Source: JAHFUA01 sp963808725
GTDB taxonomy: Bacteria; Acidobacteriota; Terriglobia; Terriglobales; Acidobacteriaceae
Assembly: GCA_963808725.1 (NCBI GenBank)
Contig: CAWEGO010000004.1
Coordinates: forward strand, 62,001 to 126,000
DNA length: 64,000 bases
Direction of reading: 5' to 3'
Part shown: piece by piece, positions 16,092 to 23,621 of the stretch
How positions within the stretch are numbered: position 1 is the first letter of the stretch
Layout of the letters: each line of letters begins with the position of its first letter
Position numbers and translations under genes: made by a program
The notes under the pieces: generated by a model
What the model was told of the DNA's origin: nothing
The model's input: only the letters and a program-made list of their open reading frames with translations
Database searches by the model: none

Positions 16092-17593
16092 TACTTCGTT
16101 CCTCCCAGGTAGCGCTGGGTAGCGGTTTCCGCTACGCCCATCGCGCGCGCCAGCGACAGCTTGGACAGATTAAAGCTATTGAGGCTGGAAATGTAATTGT
16201 CGTTGGCCGTGGCCACCGATTCCTGAGCCTCCACCACGTCGATGTTGTTGGCCACGCCGGCAGCGAAGCGGTCCTGCGCCTGCCGGAGTTGCTCCTGGGC
16301 CAGGCCTATGGTGCTCTGCGCCACTTGGACCAGGTCGGCCGCGACCTTGAGATCGAGGAAAGCGGTACGCACCTCGAACTCCATGCGGCTGCGCAGGTCT
16401 TCCAGTTCGGAGCGGCGCTGTTTCAGGAGTGCCTCCGCCTGGAGCACGTCGCCGCGCACCTTGCCGCCCTGGAAGACGGGAATGCGCAACCCGGCGGTGG
16501 CCGTGAACGTTCCATGCGAACTGCCGGGGGTGATGCCGACGTCGCCGTAATCGCCATTGATCCCCAGGCTGGGCAGACGTTCGGCCTCCGCCGCCCGCTT
16601 TCCCGCCTCGGCGGCGTGCTCCAGGCTCAGCGCCGCCTGGTAGTCGGAGCGGTTCTTGTACGCCGTCTCCATGGCCTGGTCAAACGAGATCGCGGGCGCG
16701 GGCTGGAAGGGCACGGTGTCGGTGAGTTCGAACTCCTGCGCCACGGGCAACCCGATGACGCGCGCGAGCTGCAGCTTTTGCTTGTCGAAGTCGTTACCGA
16801 CGGCGAGCAGCCGCTGCTGCTGCGCCTGCATCTCCACCTGCGCGCGCAGCACGTCGATGCCGGGACTCACGCCCGCGTGCTTGAGATCGACCGCCTGCTC
16901 GTAAAGCGTCTTGGCGGTCGAGAACTGCGCCTGGACGGCATCGCGGCGGGCGGCGCCCGCCAGCGCCTGCAAGTAGCTGCCGCCCACCACCAGCACCACC
17001 AGTTCCCGCGAATCGCGATAATTCCAGGTCGCGGCTTCCAGGTTGTGCGACTCCTGGCGGATGCGCTCGAGAGCGTGAAAATCGAGTACCGGCGCGGTCA
17101 GGAAGGCGCGCGCATCGAACAGGCTGAAGGGCCCGATGACCGCCGGCAGACCAGCAATCGTACCCGGCTTCAATCCAAACGCAGCGAGACTTACTTGCTC
17201 CGCCGTTTCCGAAATGCGGGTGTTGAGGTTGGGCAGCATTTCGCTGAGCGCTCTCCAGCGAGCGCCGCGCGCGGCTTCCGTCTGGTCGGAGGAAAGCAGC
17301 AGTCCGAGGTTGTAGCGCAGACCGCGCTGAATCGCCTCCAGCATCGAGAGCTTCAGCACGCCCGCCGTGGTCGGTCCCGAGGGCACGCCTCCCAGAAACG
17401 GGTTCTGCTGCCCGGTCGCGGAAGACAAGGATGGCGCGCTGGTGCCCGTTTGCACTTGCGGGAGCGGCTGGGTGAATCCCGTCCCTTGCGCGGCGGCCCC
17501 AGCGGAAAACAGCAGGCTGGCGCCGATGAGCAGGTATTTCGACGTTGCTGACCGCAGCCGCGGTTGACGTGCGAGCACTAATTTTGCATGCAT
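16091..17593 (-). CDS. TolC-family outer membrane efflux protein
   Basis: Outer-membrane factor of 500 aa with a signal peptide (about residues 1-35, ending AGAAAQG) and two OEP repeats, each rich in long helices with alternating Ala/Gln/Leu (for example EAGKRAAEAERLPSLGINGDYG and FDLVKVAADLVQVAQ-like stretches). It forms the exit duct for the HlyD/MFS pair that follows in the same operon. Unlike those two genes it is intact. The order outer membrane factor, adaptor, pump is common in Acidobacteria. Confidence 0.92.
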   Translation of the reverse strand: MHAKLVLARQPRLRSATSKYLLIGASLLFSAGAAAQGTGFTQPLPQVQTGTSAPSLSSATGQQNPFLGGVPSGPTTAGVLKLSMLEAIQRGLRYNLGLLLSSDQTEAARGARWRALSEMLPNLNTRISETAEQVSLAAFGLKPGTIAGLPAVIGPFSLFDARAFLTAPVLDFHALERIRQESHNLEAATWNYRDSRELVVLVVGGSYLQALAGAARRDAVQAQFSTAKTLYEQAVDLKHAGVSPGIDVLRAQVEMQAQQQRLLAVGNDFDKQKLQLARVIGLPVAQEFELTDTVPFQPAPAISFDQAMETAYKNRSDYQAALSLEHAAEAGKRAAEAERLPSLGINGDYGDVGITPGSSHGTFTATAGLRIPVFQGGKVRGDVLQAEALLKQRRSELEDLRSRMEFEVRTAFLDLKVAADLVQVAQSTIGLAQEQLRQAQDRFAAGVANNIDVVEAQESVATANDNYISSLNSFNLSKLSLARAMGVAETATQRYLGGTK

Positions 17594-17963
17594 ACTGGCC
17601 GGGAGACAGTACAGCAGTTTACCTAATGGTGCCGTCCTTCGTCTCCGGCACGGCCATCAGGGACTCACATCCTTCCTGAGCGCTCTCCGCGGGAACGCCA
17701 TCTCACTGGGGTACACGGTCGGGAGGGGGAAAGGTTACGACGGATTTAAGCGGATTTTAAAAGCGGAGCAATTCTTTAGCCCGCTTCGCGGGCTGTGTTG
17801 TTTTCCACCCTGACCCACGGCTTACGCCGTGGGCTACGCTCTCCCGCGCGCTTCGCGCGCTAAAAGGGTTCCAGCACGCGATAATTTCCTGTTGACCCGA
17901 TGACCCGATCTCCCGATGACCCGATCACCCGATGACCCGATCACCCGATGACCCGATCCCCAC
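17594..17963. other. Intergenic region with REP-like palindromes and CCCGAT tandem repeat
   Basis: No gene seen. 17777-17873 holds several short hairpins (AGCCCGCTTCGCGGGCT, CCACGGCTTACGCCGTGG, GCGCGCTTCGCGCGC). 17894-17960 is a tandem array of gAcCCGATn units running up to the transketolase stop. The tolC promoter must lie in the right-hand part on the minus strand, but I could not place it. Confidence 0.6.
17894..17960. repeat. Tandem CCCGATGA/CCCGATCA repeat, copy 1
   Basis: About eight units of 8-9 bp alternating 'gacccgat' and 'cacccgat'. Shorter related arrays occur at 22.2 kb and 59.85 kb, always next to gene 3' ends. Confidence 0.8.
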
Positions 17964-20009
17964 TTACCCGATGGCCGTCGCCACTCCTGCCATAGCGCCC
18001 TGCTTGACCGCCATCAACTCGGCGGCTTTCTGCGCGATGTGCTCGGCGCTGACCTCGAACTCCTTGATCAGTTCCCACGGGTATCCGGATTCGCCGAAGC
18101 GGTCTTTCACTCCGATGGCGCCGGTGATTACCGGCACGCCGTAAAGCTCGGGGCTCTCGGTCAGGATGCCGCTCACGCGCCAGGCCAGAGCGCCGATCTG
18201 GTGTTCTTCCGCGGTGACGATGGCGCCGGTCTCTTTGCCGGCGCGCAGAATGGCGGCCGCGTCGATGGGCTTCAGCGTGTGCAGATTGATCACGCGCGTC
18301 TCGTATCCGAACTCCTGCTTCAAGATCCAGGCGGCGCGCATGGCTTCCGGCACCATCGGTCCGCAGGCGATGATGCTCACGTCCTCGTGCTCGTTCGAGT
18401 ACTCCTCGGCCAGCATCGTCTCGAAGGCGTCGATGAAGTTCTCCGCCTCGTGGCGCAAGCGGATGACGTTGGCCTTGCCGAAGACGAACGGCGTCGCCTC
18501 GGTGGTAACGATGGGTGTGGCCTCGCGCGCGAAGCGGAGGAACTTGGGCCCCGGCTGTTTCAGCAGCAGGTACGTGGTGGCCTTGCGCGTTTCCACCGCG
18601 TCGCAGGGCACTACCACTTGCATGTTGGGGAGACCGAGGACGTTGAACAGATCTTCGAGCGCCTGGTGGGTGGCGCCGTCCGGGCCGACGGAAACGCCGC
18701 CGTGCGCGCCCGCCACCAGCACGTTGAAGTCGCCGTAGCAGACCGAAACCCGCAACTGGTCGAGGTTGCGGGCCGCGGCGAAGGTCCCGTAAGTCCCGAA
18801 GACCGGCAGCTTGCCCTCGCGCGCCAGCCCCGCGGCTGCCGCCGTGGCCGACTGCTCGGCGATCCCCATACTGATCCAGCGGTCCTTGCGCGCGGGCTTG
18901 CCGGCGTAGAACTCGCTGATGGTGATGGAGCCGGAAATATCGAGCCCCAAGCAGACCACGCGCGGATCGTCGCCGTTCTCCGCCAGCGATTGCCCGAAGC
19001 CCATGCGCGTGGGTTTCATCGCCGCTTTCATCTTGGAGTCGCTGTTCCACCAGTAATTGCGGCTGAATTTGGGCAGCTTGGCATCGAGCGTGCTGTCCAC
19101 TTCCGCCTGGAATTGCTTGGCCTTTTCCAGCAGCCGGGCGTAGGGGATTTGTTTGTCGAGTCCGAGTTCCTGGAGGCCCTTGATCATTTCTTCGACGCTG
19201 GGTACTTTGCCATGCCAGCCGGCGACGTTCTCCATGAAGCTGACGCCCTTGCCCTTGACGGTTTCGGCGAGGATCACCGTCGGCTTGCCCACGGTGGTGC
19301 GAGCCTTTTCCAACGTTTCCACCACCTGCTGCATGTCATGACCATCGCAGCTCAGCACTTCCCATCCGAAGGCGCGGTATTTCTTATCGAGCGGCTCGAT
19401 GTTCATGACGTCCTGCACGCGGCCATCAATCTGCAGCCCGTTCTTGTCTACGATGCCGATCAGGTTGTCGAGCTTGTAGTGAGCAGCCTCCATGGCGGCT
19501 TCCCAGATGGAGCCTTCCTGCTGCTCGCCGTCGCCCATGATGCAGAATACCTTGTGCGGCTTGCCGGCGAGCTTGCCGGCGAGCGCGGTGCCCACGGCCA
19601 CGCTCAGCCCCTGGCCGAGCGAGCCCGACGACACTTCCACGCCCGGCACCTTGAGCCAGTGCGGATGTCCCTGGTAGGGCGAGCCCAGCTTGCGCAGCGT
19701 CACCACATCTTCGGGCTTGTGATATCCGGCAAAGGCCAGCCCAAGATAAAGCGCTGGCGCCTTGTGTCCCGCCGACCAGATGATGCGATCACGATCTTCC
19801 CAATTCGTGTGCCTGGGATCGTGGTTGGCGACTTTGAGATAGAGCGCGGCGGTGATGTCCATGATGGAAAGCGTTCCGCCAGCGTGCCCGGAGGCGGCCG
19901 CGGCCAGCACCACCAGGTCGTAACCGCGCATCAGGTTGGCGACATGTTGCAGCTCTTCGACGGAGTAGTCCCGAATCACCTTCCCGGTCTTGGAATCGAT
20001 GATGGCCAT
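17964..20009 (-). CDS. tkt: Transketolase (full length)
   Basis: TPP-dependent transketolase of 681 aa, moving two-carbon units between ketose and aldose phosphates in the pentose phosphate/Calvin network. The N-terminal TPP domain has GHKAPALYLGLA, GSLGQGLSVAVG and the thiamine motif GDGEQQEGSIWEA near residue 160; the pyrimidine domain starts about 330 with MGIAEQSATAAAAGLA; the C-terminal domain contains AEEHQIGALA. Both halves are fused, unlike split archaeal-type enzymes. GAGGATG upstream supports the ATG. It appears to be monocistronic. Confidence 0.95.
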   Translation of the reverse strand: MAIIDSKTGKVIRDYSVEELQHVANLMRGYDLVVLAAAASGHAGGTLSIMDITAALYLKVANHDPRHTNWEDRDRIIWSAGHKAPALYLGLAFAGYHKPEDVVTLRKLGSPYQGHPHWLKVPGVEVSSGSLGQGLSVAVGTALAGKLAGKPHKVFCIMGDGEQQEGSIWEAAMEAAHYKLDNLIGIVDKNGLQIDGRVQDVMNIEPLDKKYRAFGWEVLSCDGHDMQQVVETLEKARTTVGKPTVILAETVKGKGVSFMENVAGWHGKVPSVEEMIKGLQELGLDKQIPYARLLEKAKQFQAEVDSTLDAKLPKFSRNYWWNSDSKMKAAMKPTRMGFGQSLAENGDDPRVVCLGLDISGSITISEFYAGKPARKDRWISMGIAEQSATAAAAGLAREGKLPVFGTYGTFAAARNLDQLRVSVCYGDFNVLVAGAHGGVSVGPDGATHQALEDLFNVLGLPNMQVVVPCDAVETRKATTYLLLKQPGPKFLRFAREATPIVTTEATPFVFGKANVIRLRHEAENFIDAFETMLAEEYSNEHEDVSIIACGPMVPEAMRAAWILKQEFGYETRVINLHTLKPIDAAAILRAGKETGAIVTAEEHQIGALAWRVSGILTESPELYGVPVITGAIGVKDRFGESGYPWELIKEFEVSAEHIAQKAAELMAVKQGAMAGVATAIG

Positions 20010-20488
20010 GGCATCCTCGTAGGCTCCCGCCCTGGACTGGCGGAGCAGCCCCCGTAACGCTTTAGCCTATGCCGGAACGCCTGCGTGCCTCAGTGAGTTC
20101 AGTCACAGCGGGGGGTGATGAAGGAAGTAAAAAGTGAGAAGTGGGAAGCTTAGACCGTGCTTGCATGCAGTGTATAATCCGTACCAGTTGAGCGACCGTC
20201 AACCTTGAAGCTTCAACCGTGTAGCCTGATGCATAGGTGGCGCCACTCCGCCATGAGCAGTTTCCGCTGGAACACCCTGGCCGGCCCCGGAGACCCAAAG
20301 TAGATCAAGAGAACGTGGCAATTCTGCAGGTATTCGAGATATCGCTGGGTCCGGGCCGGCTGGTGAGCCTCAAGCCCACACCGCGGCCCCGAGTATTAAC
20401 GCCGCCGGGCGGGTTTATAGAATCCAAGCGCAGCAAACACTTCTGGCCGGTGCAGTCCCAACGATGAAAGATGATTGAGGAGGTCGTG
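20010..20488. other. Intergenic region before the aromatic-rich secreted protein
   Basis: No convincing gene. A good -10 (TATAAT at 20173-20178, preceded by TG) and a 12-bp palindrome TTGAAGCTTCAA at 20205-20216 lie here and may serve the plus-strand gene that starts at 20489. A short 'aagtgagaagtgggaag' simple repeat is at about 20130. Confidence 0.4.
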
Positions 20489-22135
20489 ATGAGCTTTGTC
20501 CGTCTGACAGCTAAGTTTCCAGGAAAAGCTTTGGTAATGGTTCTGCTGTTAGCGCCCGCACTCATGTGGGCCCAGGAGAACAAGAACAAGAGCAAGAACG
20601 CTCCGGCGAGCAAGCCGGCGCCGGCGCAACACACCGCGCCATCGCGTCAGGCCGCGCCATCGCGTCCGGCCACTAGCTCCCGACCCAGCACGACCCGTCC
20701 GGGGACAACCAGCTCTACGCGGCCGGGGACGACCTCCGCGCGACCGAGCACCACGCGGCCAAGCACGAGTACCTCGACACGACCGGGCACGACCACGCGG
20801 CCGGGGACGGCTACCTCGGCGCGGCCGGGCACAACCACGCGACCGGGGACGAGTACCTCGACACGACCGGGAACGACCACGCGGCCGGGGACGAGCGCGC
20901 GACCGGGGGCGGCTATATCCACACGACCGGGGGCTGCGGGCCGTCCGAGCCCGGCGGCTGCCCGTAACAACGTGGCGCGGCCACCGAACCGCACCATCCG
21001 TGGTAACACGGTATCGTACCGCCCGGGCGGCCGGGTGAGCACAATCAGGACTGCGCACGGAGCCACGATCTACCATGGGCCACGCGGAGGAATGATGGCC
21101 GTACGCGAGCGTGGCGGCGTCCGCACCGTCGCCTTCGGGCGTCATGGCGGTTACGTCGATCGCGCCTATCCCGGCCGCTGGCATGGCCACGAATACCGGG
21201 TGCGCACCTACTGGTACGGCGGACACGCCTACGCCTTTGCCTATCGTGGGTACTACTGGGGTGGCCATCCCTACTTCTGGTACGCTCCGGGATTCTTCTG
21301 GCGTCCCGCTTTTTACGGATGGGCGTTTAATCCCTGGGCCCTCCCGGTGGTCTACGCGTGGGGTTGGGGCCACGCTCCTTGGTTTGGCTTCTATGGGGGT
21401 TACTTCGCCCCGTATCCTGCTTACGCGGCGGCCAATTTCTGGCTGACGGATTACATCATCGCCCAGAACTTGCAAATGGCCTATGAGGCGCAGCAGGACG
21501 CGGCCGCCGAAGCCGCCGCGCCGGCCGGCCCGCCGCCGCCGCAACAAACCCAGCTCTCGCCCGAGGTCAAGGCTCTGATTGCCCAGGAAGTAAAGGAGCA
21601 ACTGGCAGCAGAGCAGGCAGCGGCTGCCGCGCAGGCGAATGGCGCGCCTCCGCCACAGCAGGGAGCCAATGTGCCGCCGCCGGCGCTCGATCCGGCGCAC
21701 CGGGTTTTCATCGTCGACAGCAACCTGGACATCACTACGGCTGATGGCGGCGAATGCGGCGTCACCCCTGGGGACATCATCCTGCGCACCGGCGACAACG
21801 TGGTCGACGGCACCAAGGTCGAAGTCAGCGTGCAGAGCAGCAAGGCGGGCGATTGCAATATCGGCGCCAACGGCAGAGTGGAAGTGGCCGACTTGCAGGA
21901 GATGCAGAATAACTTCCGCCAGCAGATGGACACCGGACTCAAGCAGCTCGCCGACAACCAGGGCAAGAACGGCCTGCCGGCCGCGCCCGACACCGGCACG
22001 GTCGCCTCCAACGACGTGCCCCCGGTCCAGCCTGACAAGGACGCGCAGGCCCAGGTGCAGGGTTTGCAGAACGAAGCTGACCAGGCCGAGAAAGACGTGA
22101 ACCAGCCGGCCTCCGGCCAAGGAGGGACAAAGTAG
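20489..22135 (+). CDS. Secreted protein: Thr/Pro-rich RPGTT repeats plus Tyr/Trp/Gly-rich region
   Basis: Predicted exported protein of 548 aa with no function recognised. The signal peptide (ALVMVLLLAPALMWA) is followed by about 120 residues of degenerate TRPGTT/SARPST repeats, then a region around residues 190-330 dense in Tyr, Trp, Phe, Gly and His, a helix with QEVKEQLAAEQAAA, a compact domain containing DSNLDITTADGGECGVTPGDIILRTGD, and an acidic Gln-rich tail. The start at 20489 has GGAGG 6 nt upstream. A strong terminator follows. Likely surface or matrix protein (inference). Confidence 0.75.
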   Translation: MSFVRLTAKFPGKALVMVLLLAPALMWAQENKNKSKNAPASKPAPAQHTAPSRQAAPSRPATSSRPSTTRPGTTSSTRPGTTSARPSTTRPSTSTSTRPGTTTRPGTATSARPGTTTRPGTSTSTRPGTTTRPGTSARPGAAISTRPGAAGRPSPAAARNNVARPPNRTIRGNTVSYRPGGRVSTIRTAHGATIYHGPRGGMMAVRERGGVRTVAFGRHGGYVDRAYPGRWHGHEYRVRTYWYGGHAYAFAYRGYYWGGHPYFWYAPGFFWRPAFYGWAFNPWALPVVYAWGWGHAPWFGFYGGYFAPYPAYAAANFWLTDYIIAQNLQMAYEAQQDAAAEAAAPAGPPPPQQTQLSPEVKALIAQEVKEQLAAEQAAAAAQANGAPPPQQGANVPPPALDPAHRVFIVDSNLDITTADGGECGVTPGDIILRTGDNVVDGTKVEVSVQSSKAGDCNIGANGRVEVADLQEMQNNFRQQMDTGLKQLADNQGKNGLPAAPDTGTVASNDVPPVQPDKDAQAQVQGLQNEADQAEKDVNQPASGQGGTK

Positions 22136-22150
22136 GATTGCCGCAAGACT

Positions 22151-22190
22151 GCCGGATCGCCGGGATCATCCTGGCGATCCGGCTTTTTTT
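22151..22190 (+). terminator. Rho-independent terminator
   Basis: An 11-bp perfect stem GCCGGATCGCC/GGCGATCCGGC with an 11-nt loop is followed by seven T. It ends the secreted-protein transcript. Confidence 0.93.
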
Positions 22191-22198
22191 GTTCTTCA

Positions 22199-22233
22199 AT
22201 CTCCCGATCACCCGACGACCCGATCGCCCGATT
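22199..22233. repeat. CCCGAT tandem repeat, copy 2
   Basis: Four units of cCCGAtcac/gacCCGAT type just after the terminator and against the recR stop. Confidence 0.75.
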
Positions 22234-22234
22234 C

Positions 22235-22834
22235 CTACATCTCCCGCCGGCCCTCCATCGCCTTCATCATGGTGACCTCGTCGGCGTATTCGATGTCGCT
22301 GCCCACGGGCAGGCCCATGGCGATGCGCGTCACTTTGACGCCGGCGGGCTTGACCGCCCTCGCCAGCCAAGTCGCGGTGGCTTCGCCCTCGACCGTAGGA
22401 TTGGTGGCCAGGATAACTTCGTCCACTTCACCGGCCTTGATCCGGCGCAGCAGGTTGGCGGTGCGCAGATGCTCCGGCCCCACGCCGTGTAAGGGCGAGA
22501 TCGATCCGTGCAGCACGTGGTAGACGCCGTTGAAGTGGTGCGTCTTCTCGATGGCGGTGATGTTCGTCGGCTCTTCGACCACGCACACCAGGCGCTGGTT
22601 GCGGGTGGGGCTCGCGCAATAGAGGCAGGGATCGACGTTGGTGATGTTATTGCACACCGAGCAGAGGTGGAGCTTTTCTTTGACGTTGCGGATGGCGGCA
22701 GCCAGGCCCTCGGCGTCATCTTCGCTGGCCCGCAGGATGTGGAACGCCAGCCTCTGCGCGCTCTTCGAGCCCACGCCCGGCAGCTTCTTCAGTTCGTCGA
22801 TCAGGCGGGCCAGGGGCAGGGCAAACTCAGGCAT
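22235..22834 (-). CDS. recR: Recombination mediator RecR
   Basis: RecR of 199 aa, loading RecA at gaps with RecF/RecO. It has an N-terminal helix-hairpin-helix (LPGVGSKSAQRLAFHIL), a four-cysteine zinc finger (CSVCNNI...CLYC, near 57-74), a Toprim domain (LVCVVEEPTNITAIEKT), and a C-terminal Walker-B-like region with ATNPTVEGEATATWLAR. It is downstream of ebfC in the familiar dnaX-ebfC-recR order. A dispersed repeat lies between ebfC and recR. Confidence 0.96.
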   Translation of the reverse strand: MPEFALPLARLIDELKKLPGVGSKSAQRLAFHILRASEDDAEGLAAAIRNVKEKLHLCSVCNNITNVDPCLYCASPTRNQRLVCVVEEPTNITAIEKTHHFNGVYHVLHGSISPLHGVGPEHLRTANLLRRIKAGEVDEVILATNPTVEGEATATWLARAVKPAGVKVTRIAMGLPVGSDIEYADEVTMMKAMEGRREM

Positions 22835-22920
22835 GAGATTTCTGATTTGTGATTTCCGATTTGTGATTCGAAAACCGGTGCGCCTAATGGCTCAGAAAAT
22901 CACAAATCGCGAATCACCAA
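22834..22920. repeat. Dispersed 'gatttgtgattt' repeat, copies between ebfC and recR
   Basis: On one side gatttctgatttgtgatttccgat-type units, on the other the reverse complement aaatcacaaatcgcgaatcac. Together they form an imperfect inverted repeat filling the ebfC-recR gap. Confidence 0.7.
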
Positions 22921-23229
22921 TCACACCAGCCCCATCCCGCCCAGCATGCCGCCGAGGCTCGACTGCATGGCCTCATCCACCTTGTGGCCGGCGGCATTGA
23001 CGGCGGCCATCACCAGGTCTTGCAGCATCTCCAGGTCACCGGACTTGGCCACCTCGGGATCGATCTTGATGCCCAGCACCTGCTTCTGGCCGTTCATCCT
23101 GACGCTGACGCTGCCGCCGCCCGAGCTGGCCTCCACCGTGGTCTCCAACATCTTGCGCTGGAGCTCCTCGTACTGACGCTTGGCCACGGACATCATTTCC
23201 TGCAACTGTCGTGGATCGAAGCCGGGCAT
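22921..23229 (-). CDS. ebfC: YbaB/EbfC family nucleoid-associated protein
   Basis: YbaB/EbfC DNA-binding protein of 102 aa. Central helix LQEMMSVAKRQYEELQRKML is followed by the beta strand set VSVRMNGQKQVLGIKIDPE and a C-terminal helix with DLVMAAVNAAGHKVDEAM, ending in a Gly/Met-rich tail. The start at 23229 is chosen because GGGAGGAGGA lies 4 nt upstream; an upstream frame extension has no domain. It is normally next to dnaX, but here a plus-strand gene of 2.5 kb separates them. Confidence 0.94.
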   Translation of the reverse strand: MPGFDPRQLQEMMSVAKRQYEELQRKMLETTVEASSGGGSVSVRMNGQKQVLGIKIDPEVAKSGDLEMLQDLVMAAVNAAGHKVDEAMQSSLGGMLGGMGLV

Positions 23230-23621
23230 CGGTCCTCCTCCCAGCGAGGATAACAGGAGCAGGCCCCGCAGGAAACCCCGCTCGGCTGCACCCGACATGG
23301 AGGAGCCATCGCCGCTGCCTGAATTTCACCCGTCGCGGAGCCGGCGATGTGTACGCGGGCGTCGTTGGTCTCAATGGGCTTATCGGTGAAGGTGAACGCC
23401 CTCCAATCTGCAGCAGAACAGGGAACAGCCAGCCCCGCACCTGGCCAGTCTGCGCTTGACAGCCGCCATGCGCTGGTACTAGCCTTGTGTGCGCTTCCCC
23501 GCTAGTTGGCTTTCTTCTAACGCCTAAATAGTTCCATCAACCTTGCGGTATTGATTGAGAGCACGTCGTTTCTCATACGTGTGAGGTTCAGTAGTTTCTG
23601 CTTTAGGAAGAGAGGAGAGCC
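23230..23621. other. Intergenic region between ebfC and the S74-type gene
   Basis: No gene recognised. I looked for a signal recognition particle RNA, often near dnaX, but the conserved tetraloop/receptor core is missing. TTGACA at 23456-23461 may be a -35 of the plus-strand gene, although its -10 is weak. Confidence 0.4.

Noticed and set aside
18039..20057. Long open frame (672 codons) on the plus strand across transketolase
   Set aside because: It is antisense to a clear transketolase with all motifs. High GC gives long open antisense frames, and its product has no recognisable domain.
23230..23621. Signal recognition particle RNA near dnaX/ebfC
   Set aside because: The minus strand could fold, but the conserved GGAAGGAAGCAGC-type core of the SRP RNA is absent.
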